A stretch of DNA of 23,555 nt. It comes from DAIDKA01 sp035943195. GTDB lineage: Bacteria > Pseudomonadota > Gammaproteobacteria > Steroidobacterales > Steroidobacteraceae. A program made the position numbers and the translations under genes. The notes beneath the pieces were generated by a model that saw nothing but the letters and a program-made list of their open reading frames with translations, ran no database searches and was not told the origin of the DNA. The stretch is taken from the NCBI GenBank assembly GCA_035943195.1, contig DASZCK010000296.1, positions 1 through 23,555 of the forward strand, written 5' to 3'. Below, in pieces: positions 15,496 through 21,735 of this stretch (positions are counted from its first letter, which is position 1; every line of letters begins with the position of its first letter).

Positions 15496-16805
15496 GGATG
15501 CTTGGCCAGGTATTGCGCGAAGGCCGGCTGGGTGGCCGCAAGGATCTGCAGTGTGGTGGTCTCGTGATGCTCCCGCAGCACGGCGGCGAATCTGCCGAAC
15601 AGATAATCCCGGGCGTACTCGGGCAGGCCCTCGAAGGCCGGTGTGTACACCAGGTAACTCAGGGGATAGCGCAACAGACGGGTCTTCAGATCCAGCTCAC
15701 GCAACGAACGTCCCTGCCCGTCCTTGATGCCCTGCTGCTGGAACCAGGCAGCGAACCCGGAATTGCCGCTGATGACATCGGTATACGGCACTGCGTCCAC
15801 GAACAACATCGCATTCGCCAGGTCATCCATGAAGCCCTTGAGCTCCTGCTGCCTCTTCGGCGCGAGCGTCGCGGGTTTGTTGCCGGCCTGCGCCAGCGCC
15901 TTGCGCACTTCAAAACTTACACGCGTGAGCAGGTTCTGCACCGTCTCCTGGTGCTGCAGCACCAGGAGCGCCACCACATCACTCTTGTCCGTCAGATAGG
16001 GCTTGGTATTGAAGAGCCCCTCCAGGGAGTCGATGTTGCCACGGCGCACGGCGTCCAGCTTCACCAACTGCTGCACGTTTGTAACCAGAATGTTGCCCAC
16101 ATGAACCTGCTTGCCGGTCTGGCCGGTGACGTACCAGCCGCCCCAGCGCGATTCGATCGGGGTCTCATCGGTGGTCAGGATGGAGTCTTCATGAGTGAGC
16201 TGATTGCCATGGATATCGACATAGGAGGACATGAGCAGGAAGCGCGGCACGCCGCCTCCCGAATTTTCATAAGTGTCGTGACAGGCCAGGCAGGTGAGGG
16301 TCTCGCGCTGTAGCTTCGGTGCCGCCGGCGACAGGTTCGGCAAGGCGTAGAACACCTGCCCCAGTTCGCTGTCCATGGCCCCCAGCTCCAGGTTCGCGCC
16401 ATTCTGGACGTAGCCGACATAGGTCTCGGCATCGAAATACAGCGCCCGCGGGGTCGCGGCACTGATCTCGCCTTTCTGCAGGCTGGTCTTCGAATACACC
16501 AGCACCTGGGAACTGGGATCAATCGCCAGTGCCTGCAGCAAGGAATCCAGGTAGCCACGCGGAGCACTGTAGGTGAGCTTGACCTGTCCGGCGGCCAGCC
16601 GCTGCTGCAGTCGGGCGATGGCGTTGTGAGTCGGGGTGCGTCCGTAATGCATCAGCGGATATTCGCTGTCGTAGGTCAACTTGGTCGCCGGAGCCAGGGC
16701 GAACGGATTCGGACCCTGATCGGCGGACTCCTGCGCCCGCACCCCGGACATCAGTATCAACCCGAGGCTGATGGCCCCCACTGCAATCAGCTGCTGCCGT
16801 TTCAT
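15492..16805 (-). CDS. Periplasmic mono-haem CxxCH protein of unknown function
   Basis: A 437-residue secreted protein. The signal peptide is about residues 1-24 (GVRA/QES). A single c-type haem motif TCLACHDTYE (CxxCH at 172-176) lies in the middle. Other well-formed blocks are VLVYSKTSLQKGEISAATPR (101-120), ALYFDAETYVGYVQNG (121-136) and RWGGWYVTGQTGKQVHVGNI (220-239). I recall similar block patterns in cytochrome-like hypothetical proteins of other phyla but know no assigned function. It should be a Ccm substrate. The distal haem ligand is unclear (candidates include His199, His205 and His235). Its start and stop each overlap a neighbour by four bases, tying it to a membrane protein and to MltA. 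Confidence 0.75.
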   Translation of the reverse strand: MKRQQLIAVGAISLGLILMSGVRAQESADQGPNPFALAPATKLTYDSEYPLMHYGRTPTHNAIARLQQRLAAGQVKLTYSAPRGYLDSLLQALAIDPSSQVLVYSKTSLQKGEISAATPRALYFDAETYVGYVQNGANLELGAMDSELGQVFYALPNLSPAAPKLQRETLTCLACHDTYENSGGGVPRFLLMSSYVDIHGNQLTHEDSILTTDETPIESRWGGWYVTGQTGKQVHVGNILVTNVQQLVKLDAVRRGNIDSLEGLFNTKPYLTDKSDVVALLVLQHQETVQNLLTRVSFEVRKALAQAGNKPATLAPKRQQELKGFMDDLANAMLFVDAVPYTDVISGNSGFAAWFQQQGIKDGQGRSLRELDLKTRLLRYPLSYLVYTPAFEGLPEYARDYLFGRFAAVLREHHETTTLQILAATQPAFAQYLAKHP

Positions 16806-17245
16806 TTCACGCTCTCCTGCAGACCGGCCTCCAGCTGCTTGCGAAACAGCCGCGCCGAAAGGTAAGAACCGATGATCATGCCGATGCCGAAGGCCGGCAG
16901 CACCGCATGGGGCAGCCGCAGCTGCAGGCCGACCGACAGGTCATGGGCGGCGACGCCCACACCGGCGGCGGCGAAGACAAACCCGACCATGTGGAAGAAC
17001 TGCATCGGATCGCGCAGCGTCAGCGGGTTGCGGCGCCATGATGGGAAGTGCCACACCGGTTTGTTACGCGGATTCAGGCGCTGGGCCCACACCACCACCG
17101 GAACTGCAATTACCCCATAGGCCAGCATGCCGGCCAGCAGCACGCCGGTGACGGGACGCGCCGGCAGCCAGTTATCGCCACTCATCCAACCCTGCGCACC
17201 CGCCAGGACCATCACGACCAGCCGTACGATCAGCCATTTGTTCAT
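16802..17245 (-). CDS. Four-helix inner-membrane protein, hypothetical
   Basis: A 147-residue protein with four hydrophobic segments at about residues 4-22, 32-53, 84-101 and 112-133. A polar loop between helices 2 and 3 is rich in Trp, Arg and Pro (NPRNKPVWHFPSWRRNPLT). I do not recognise the family. The start is taken as ATG 17245 (MNKWLIVRL), where the first helix begins; a longer frame from TTG 17308 would add an unlikely polar N-terminus reaching into the divergent promoter region. The stop overlaps the CxxCH-protein start (ATGA). It may anchor or serve the haem protein downstream, which is inference from coupling only. Confidence 0.7.
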   Translation of the reverse strand: MNKWLIVRLVVMVLAGAQGWMSGDNWLPARPVTGVLLAGMLAYGVIAVPVVVWAQRLNPRNKPVWHFPSWRRNPLTLRDPMQFFHMVGFVFAAAGVGVAAHDLSVGLQLRLPHAVLPAFGIGMIIGSYLSARLFRKQLEAGLQESVK

Positions 17246-17250
17246 GGGGC

Positions 17251-17301
17251 CAAGGATAATCGACGCCTCATGGTTTGTCCGTTGGCGGGCGAGTATCCTT
17301 G
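17251..17301. repeat. 8-bp inverted repeat in the divergent promoter region
   Basis: CAAGGATA at 17251-17258 is the exact reverse complement of TATCCTTG at 17294-17301, separated by 35 bases. The pair lies in the 86-base gap between the membrane-protein operon (minus) and the M16 protease gene (plus). It could be a split operator, but the spacing is wide and no protein is implicated. Confidence 0.4.
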
Positions 17302-17321
17302 CGGCCAATTGGCTGCCTTTC

Positions 17322-17325
17322 GAGG
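17322..17325 (+). promoter_or_regulatory. Ribosome-binding site for the M16 protease start at 17332
   Basis: GAGG six bases before ATG 17332, which also begins a standard signal peptide. Together these favour this ATG over the upstream in-frame TTG at 17275. Confidence 0.65.
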
Positions 17326-17331
17326 TTTCTC

Positions 17332-20028
17332 ATGCGAGTTTTGCCGACCCTGCCGCGCGTCCTGTTGACACTGATCGTTGGCTCGGCGCTGGCAGTGACC
17401 TGTCCAGCCCAAACCACGCCGCCGGCACCCGGCGCCCAGACCACCGTGGCTCGCGCCACGCTTGCCAACGGGCTGAAGGTCGTGATCGTGCGCAATACCC
17501 TGGCGCCAGTGGTGGCGACATCGGTGAACTACATGGTCGGTTCGGATGAGGCCCCAGCGGGCTTTCCGGGCACCGCGCACGCCCAGGAACATATGATGTT
17601 CCGCGGTGGCCCAGGGCTCTCCGCCGACCAGCTGGCCAACATCGGCAGCATCATGGGTGGCGACTTCAACGCCGATACCCGCGAGAGCATCACGCAGTAC
17701 CTGTACACGGTGCCAGCCGAGGATCTGGATGTGGCGCTGCACATCGAGGCGCTGCGCATGACGGCGATTGCGGACTCGCAATCGGAATGGGATCACGAGC
17801 GCGGCGCCATCGAGCAGGAGGTGGCCCAGGACCTCTCTGATCCGGGTTATGTGCTGTATTCGAAGCTGCGCCGCATCGCCTTCAAAGGCACCCCGTACGA
17901 GTTCGACGCGCTGGGTACACGGCCCTCCTTTGAGAAAACCACGGCGGCGATGCTCAAGCAGTTTCACGACCAGTGGTACGCGCCGAACAATGCGCTGATC
18001 GTGATCGTCGGCAATGTCGACCCGCAGACCACTTTGAACTTGGTGAAGACGCTGTTCGGCGCCATTCCCAGGAAGCAACTGCCGGCACGGCTGCCCGTCA
18101 CACTGCAGCCGATCGTGGCGACGTCGTTCACGGTGGATACCGACCGCCCCGAAGGCACGCAGATGATTGCCTTCCGCGTGCCCGGATTGGATAGTGCCGA
18201 CACGCCCGCGCTGGAAGTACTCTCGGACGTGCTGTCCAGCCGCCGCTTTGACCTGTACGGCCTGGTACCGCAGGGCAAGGCCGTCGGCGCCGACTTCTCC
18301 ATCGATCCCCTGCCCCGGTCCGGGCTCGCCTATGCCACCGTGGCCTTTCCGGCCGGCGCCGACTACAAGGCTCTGGAAAAGGAAGTGCGCGCCATCCTCA
18401 CCCGCGTGGCGCGCGACGGCGTTCCGCCCGAACTGGTCGCCGCCGCCAAGCTGCAGGAGCGCCGGCAAACCGAGTTCCAGAAAAACTCCATCGCCGGCCT
18501 CGCCGCGGTGTGGGCCGACGCGCTGACTTTGTACGGTCTGCAATCACCGGAAGCCGATCTGGTGCGCATCGAGAAGGTCACGGTCGCCGATGTGAACCGC
18601 GTGGCACATGAGTACCTGAACCTGGACCAGGCAGTGAGTGCGGTGATGCTGCCGAAGGGCTCGGGCCGACCCGTCCACGGCGGAGGCAGCGGCTTTGGTG
18701 GCCAGGAAAACATTTCGCTGGGCGAAGCGAAGCCCACGCCCTTACCCGACTGGGCGCAGGCGGCGGTCACGCGCCTGAGCGTCCCGGCCGCGACCACCCA
18801 TCCGGTGGTCAGTCACCTGCCCAATGGTCTCACGCTGGTGGTGCAGCCCGAGGACGTGAGCGATACGGTCAGCGTCTTCGGCCACATCCGCAATCGCCCG
18901 GAAATACAGGCGCCCCACGGCGAGGAAGGCATCTCCAATCTCCTGGGTGAACTCTTGAGCTATGGCTCCCAGCACCTGGACCGGCTCGCGTATCAGCGTG
19001 CGCTGGATGCCGTGGGTGCCGAGGCACGCGCCGGCACCGATTTTGCGGCGCAGACGCTGACCAGCGGCTTTGACCGCGCGGTCGAACTGCTGGCCGACAA
19101 TGAGCTGCATCCGGCGCTGCCCCAGCAGGCACTGGAAATCATGCGGCCGCAGTTTGCCCAGATCGTGGCGGCCCGCAATCGCAGCCCCGGCTACCTGATG
19201 CAACGCTCGCTGCGCGGCGCATTGTTCCCGGCGACTGACCCCAGTCTGCGCGAGACCACGCCGACCAGCATTCAGGGCATCAGCATCGATCAGGTCCGGA
19301 CCTTCCAGGCGGCGACCTTCCGGCCCGATCTCACCACCATCGTGGTGATCGGCAAGGTCACCCCGGAGCAGGCACGCGCCACCATTCAGAAATATTTTGG
19401 CGCGTGGACTGCGACCGGGCCCAAGCCTGACACCGACCTGCCGGCGGTGCCGGCCAATACCACGGCGACCATCGCCGTGCCGGATGCGACCCGGGTGCAG
19501 GACAACGTGGTGCTGGCCGAGAGCCTCGCGCTCACGCGCAGCAATCCCGACTACTACGCCATGGAACTGGGCAGCGCGCTGTTGGGCGGCGGCTTCTATT
19601 CCTCGCGGCTGTCCATACATCTGCGCAAGGAAGCAGGCCTGGTGTATTCGGTCGGCTCCAACCTGCAGATCGGCCGGACCCGCGGCATCTACATGATTGA
19701 CTATGCCAGCGATCCGCAGAACGTCACCAAGGCTGCGGCCATGGCCGTCAAGGATGTGCGGGGTCTGCAGGAGCAGCCGGCCGGCGCCGAGGAACTGCTG
19801 CGGACCAAAGCGCTGTTGCTGCGCCGGATTCCGCTGTCCGAGGCCAGCATCGATGAAATCGCCCGCGGCATCATCACGCGTGATGATCTGGGGCTGCCGC
19901 TGGATGAGCCGACCATCGCGGCGCGACGCTACATCGCCCTGACGCCTCAGGACGTGCAGACGGCATTCAAGAAATGGATCCGCCCCAGTGACTTCGTGCG
20001 CGTGAGCCAGGGCCCAACGCCGCCGTAA
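17332..20028 (+). CDS. Secreted M16 (insulinase/pitrilysin-type) zinc metalloprotease, two-domain
   Basis: An 898-residue protein with a signal peptide (about residues 1-27, MRVLPTLPRVLLTLIVGSAL). The N-terminal M16 half has the inverted zinc motif HAQEH (His83, Glu86, His87) and the third ligand about 76 residues later in ERGAIEQEV (Glu163). The second half, from about residue 485 (HPVVSHLPNGLTLVV), repeats the fold, but the metal motif position reads GEEGISNLLGEL, so it is non-catalytic, as is normal for the C-terminal half of M16 proteins. It should act in the periplasm on peptides or misfolded proteins; the substrate is unknown. The stop overlaps the next start (TAATG). Confidence 0.92.
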   Translation: MRVLPTLPRVLLTLIVGSALAVTCPAQTTPPAPGAQTTVARATLANGLKVVIVRNTLAPVVATSVNYMVGSDEAPAGFPGTAHAQEHMMFRGGPGLSADQLANIGSIMGGDFNADTRESITQYLYTVPAEDLDVALHIEALRMTAIADSQSEWDHERGAIEQEVAQDLSDPGYVLYSKLRRIAFKGTPYEFDALGTRPSFEKTTAAMLKQFHDQWYAPNNALIVIVGNVDPQTTLNLVKTLFGAIPRKQLPARLPVTLQPIVATSFTVDTDRPEGTQMIAFRVPGLDSADTPALEVLSDVLSSRRFDLYGLVPQGKAVGADFSIDPLPRSGLAYATVAFPAGADYKALEKEVRAILTRVARDGVPPELVAAAKLQERRQTEFQKNSIAGLAAVWADALTLYGLQSPEADLVRIEKVTVADVNRVAHEYLNLDQAVSAVMLPKGSGRPVHGGGSGFGGQENISLGEAKPTPLPDWAQAAVTRLSVPAATTHPVVSHLPNGLTLVVQPEDVSDTVSVFGHIRNRPEIQAPHGEEGISNLLGELLSYGSQHLDRLAYQRALDAVGAEARAGTDFAAQTLTSGFDRAVELLADNELHPALPQQALEIMRPQFAQIVAARNRSPGYLMQRSLRGALFPATDPSLRETTPTSIQGISIDQVRTFQAATFRPDLTTIVVIGKVTPEQARATIQKYFGAWTATGPKPDTDLPAVPANTTATIAVPDATRVQDNVVLAESLALTRSNPDYYAMELGSALLGGGFYSSRLSIHLRKEAGLVYSVGSNLQIGRTRGIYMIDYASDPQNVTKAAAMAVKDVRGLQEQPAGAEELLRTKALLLRRIPLSEASIDEIARGIITRDDLGLPLDEPTIAARRYIALTPQDVQTAFKKWIRPSDFVRVSQGPTPP

Positions 20029-20945
20029 TGCCGCAGCACCTGCTCGGCCCGCGCTACTGGCCCACCTGGCTGGGCCTGGGCCTGCTGCGACTCATTCAGT
20101 TGCTGCCCCATGGCCTGCTTCTGGCCATGGGTCGCAGCATCGGTCGGGTGGTGCGACATCTGCCGCTGCATTACGCCAAGGTGGCGCGCTGCAACTTGCA
20201 ACTATGCCTGCCGGAATTGACGGCGGCCGAGCGCGAGCGCGTGCTCAAGCAACACTTCGAGGCGCTCGGCATGGGCCTGTGCGAGTCCGCGATGACCTGG
20301 TGGGGGAGCGACACCGAGATCACGCGGCTGTCGCGCGTCGTGGGAGTCGAACATCTGCGCCACGCCTTGGCGCAGGGCCGCGGCGCCATCCTGCTCACGG
20401 CTCACTTCACCACCCTGGAGATCGGCGCGCGCGTACTCAACACCCAGGTGCCGCTCAATGCCATGCACAAGCCCCCGAAGAACGAGCTGCTCGGCTACTT
20501 CTTCGAGCGACACCGCGGGCGCCATGCGCTGCGCATCTTCAGCCGCGATAATGTCCGCGGCATGGTGCGCGCGCTGCGCGACAACGAATGTGTCTGGTAC
20601 GCGCCGGATCAGAGCTACCGCAAGAAGGGGGCGCAGATGGTCCATTTCTTCGGCGTGCCCGCCGCCACCAATGTGTTCACCTCAAGGCTTGCCGAGATGA
20701 CGGGCGCCGCGGTGCTGTTCGTCGGTCACGAGCGCCTGGCCGGCAACGACGGCTACTGCGTGACGCTCTACCCCGCGCCCGCCGGCTATCCGAGTGCCTC
20801 CGCGATCGAGGATGCGGAGCAGTTCCATCGGTTCGTCGAGTCCGAGGTGCGACGCATCCCGGCGCAGTACTGGTGGATCCACCGCCGCTTCAAAGGACTG
20901 ACGGCGGACTATCCCAACTACTATGGCAGCGCGGCACGGAGCTGA
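20028..20945 (+). CDS. LpxL/HtrB-family lipid A late acyltransferase
   Basis: A 305-residue protein of the lysophospholipid acyltransferase superfamily. It has an N-terminal hydrophobic segment (about residues 12-34) and the catalytic HX4E motif His126-FTTL-Glu131 (LLTAHFTTLEIG). The YAPDQSY block (191-197) is typical of LpxL/LpxM enzymes, as is the C-terminal QYWWIHRRFKG. The family adds a secondary acyl chain from acyl-ACP to Kdo2-lipid IVA at the inner face of the inner membrane; chain length and position cannot be told from sequence. The start overlaps the protease stop by one base, and the last 25 bases overlap the convergent HIT gene. Confidence 0.92.
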   Translation: MPQHLLGPRYWPTWLGLGLLRLIQLLPHGLLLAMGRSIGRVVRHLPLHYAKVARCNLQLCLPELTAAERERVLKQHFEALGMGLCESAMTWWGSDTEITRLSRVVGVEHLRHALAQGRGAILLTAHFTTLEIGARVLNTQVPLNAMHKPPKNELLGYFFERHRGRHALRIFSRDNVRGMVRALRDNECVWYAPDQSYRKKGAQMVHFFGVPAATNVFTSRLAEMTGAAVLFVGHERLAGNDGYCVTLYPAPAGYPSASAIEDAEQFHRFVESEVRRIPAQYWWIHRRFKGLTADYPNYYGSAARS

Positions 20946-21331
20946 CTCGCGAGGTCAGCAGCGTCAGCATCCAGCGCGCCCGCGGGCCACTCAATGCCCA
21001 GGCCCGCACTGGCGGGCTTGGGAATGATGTGAAAATGAACGTGGGGCACCGCCTGATGCGCGCCAACGCCATTGTTTTCCAGGACGTTGTACTCGCGCAC
21101 GCCGGTGACCGCGATGACCGCGCGGCAGATCCTCGGCAGAACCTTGCCCAAGGCGGCGGCCGAAGCATCTGAGAGCTGATCGAGGGTTGCCGCCGGCTCC
21201 TTCGGAATGACCAGGGTATGACCGCGACTCAACGGCGCGATGTCCAGGATGGCCAGTACCTGCCCATCCTCATAGACCTTATGGCAGGGAATGCTGCCGG
21301 CAATTATCTTGCCGAAGATGGTATCCGGCAT
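20921..21331 (-). CDS. HIT-family (histidine triad) nucleotide-binding protein
   Basis: A 136-residue protein with a canonical HIT start (MPDTIFGKIIAGSIPCHKVYED) and the histidine triad AVPHVHFHIIPK (His97, His99, His101). HinT-like members hydrolyse adenosine phosphoramidates and acyl-adenylates in the cytoplasm. A longer frame to 21433 runs into the upstream gene with low-complexity sequence and is rejected. The gene starts four bases after the SWIM-protein stop, with GAGG close upstream (TGAGGCCATG), so the two are probably cotranscribed. Confidence 0.93.
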   Translation of the reverse strand: MPDTIFGKIIAGSIPCHKVYEDGQVLAILDIAPLSRGHTLVIPKEPAATLDQLSDASAAALGKVLPRICRAVIAVTGVREYNVLENNGVGAHQAVPHVHFHIIPKPASAGLGIEWPAGALDADAADLASQLRAALP

Positions 21332-21335
21332 GGCC

Positions 21336-21668
21336 TCACACGGCGTTGGCCAGCGAGGAGCGGGGAACTTCGGGGCTTGCTTCGGGCGCCACTGAGGCTG
21401 TGGCTGCGGCGACCCGGGTGCGGCCCACCGCACGGGCTCCGGTCAATCTTTCGATCGAGCGGATGGCGGAGGCCTTGGCGACGTGCTTGCACCAGGCGCC
21501 CTGGGGCAAGCCAGTCGATGCGCCGTAGTCTTCGCAGTTGCACACCCACTGAATGTGTCCGTCAGCCAGTTCGAACAGCTGCACGGTACGCTGGCCGACC
21601 TGGTAGGTGGACAGTGCCGTGGCCTGGCGGCGTTGCAAGCGGGCGCCGGATGCCTTGATGAGTCCCAT
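21336..21668 (-). CDS. Small SWIM zinc-finger protein
   Basis: A 110-residue protein with the SWIM metal-binding pattern CxC-x14-CxH: Cys43, Cys45, Cys60 and His62 (WVCNCEDYGAS...AWCKHVAKA). The preceding strand-rich part (STYQVGQRTVQLFELADGHIQW) matches the usual SWIM layout, where a short beta unit leads into the zinc site. SWIM domains bind DNA or proteins; the function here is unknown. The C-terminal 35 residues are Ala/Val/Pro-rich and probably disordered. It is followed after four bases by the HIT gene. Its upstream region holds the tandem repeats at 21693-21725. Confidence 0.75.
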   Translation of the reverse strand: MGLIKASGARLQRRQATALSTYQVGQRTVQLFELADGHIQWVCNCEDYGASTGLPQGAWCKHVAKASAIRSIERLTGARAVGRTRVAAATASVAPEASPEVPRSSLANAV

Positions 21669-21692
21669 GGCAATGATGTTACCGCCTCGCGC

Positions 21693-21725
21693 CTGTGGAT
21701 GGCTTGTGAATATCCTGTGGGTAAA
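21693..21725 (+). repeat. Three tandem 11-bp repeats resembling DnaA boxes
   Basis: Three consecutive 11-base units CTGTGGATGGC, TTGTGAATATC and CTGTGGGTAAA. Each contains a 9-mer like the reverse complement of the DnaA box TTWTNCACA: 21694-21702 (7 of 9 positions), 21705-21713 (8 of 9) and 21716-21724 (8 of 9). All share one orientation and are separated by exactly two bases. They lie in the 63-base gap upstream of the SWIM gene. Confidence 0.6.
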
Positions 21726-21735
21726 GACCTTTCAA
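21709..21735 (-). promoter_or_regulatory. Candidate promoter of the SWIM-HIT gene pair
   Basis: On the minus strand, TTGAAA (21735-21730; five of six positions of TTGACA) is followed after 15 bases by GATATT (21714-21709). Transcription would begin near 21702, about 34 bases before the SWIM ATG. The -35 lies on the stop codon of the upstream gene. The spacer is short and the -10 imperfect. The tandem repeats cover the spacer, the -10 and the start site. Confidence 0.4.

Noticed and set aside
17275..17331. Upstream TTG start for the M16 protease
   Set aside because: It adds 19 residues ahead of a standard signal peptide, and ATG 17332 has its own GAGG site.
17242..18543. 433-codon open frame on the minus strand opposite the M16 protease
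   Set aside because: Antisense to the zinc-motif region of a clear protease gene, and of shadow-like composition (Arg, Gly, His, Gln).
21332..21433. Longer N-terminus for the HIT protein
   Set aside because: The extension is Pro/Arg-rich, overlaps the SWIM gene, and the canonical HIT start MPDTIFGKI is at 21331.
21693..21725. Replication origin reading of the DnaA-like repeats
   Set aside because: There is no dnaA, dnaN, gidA or rpmH gene and no AT-rich unwinding region nearby; a regulatory or titration site is more sensible.
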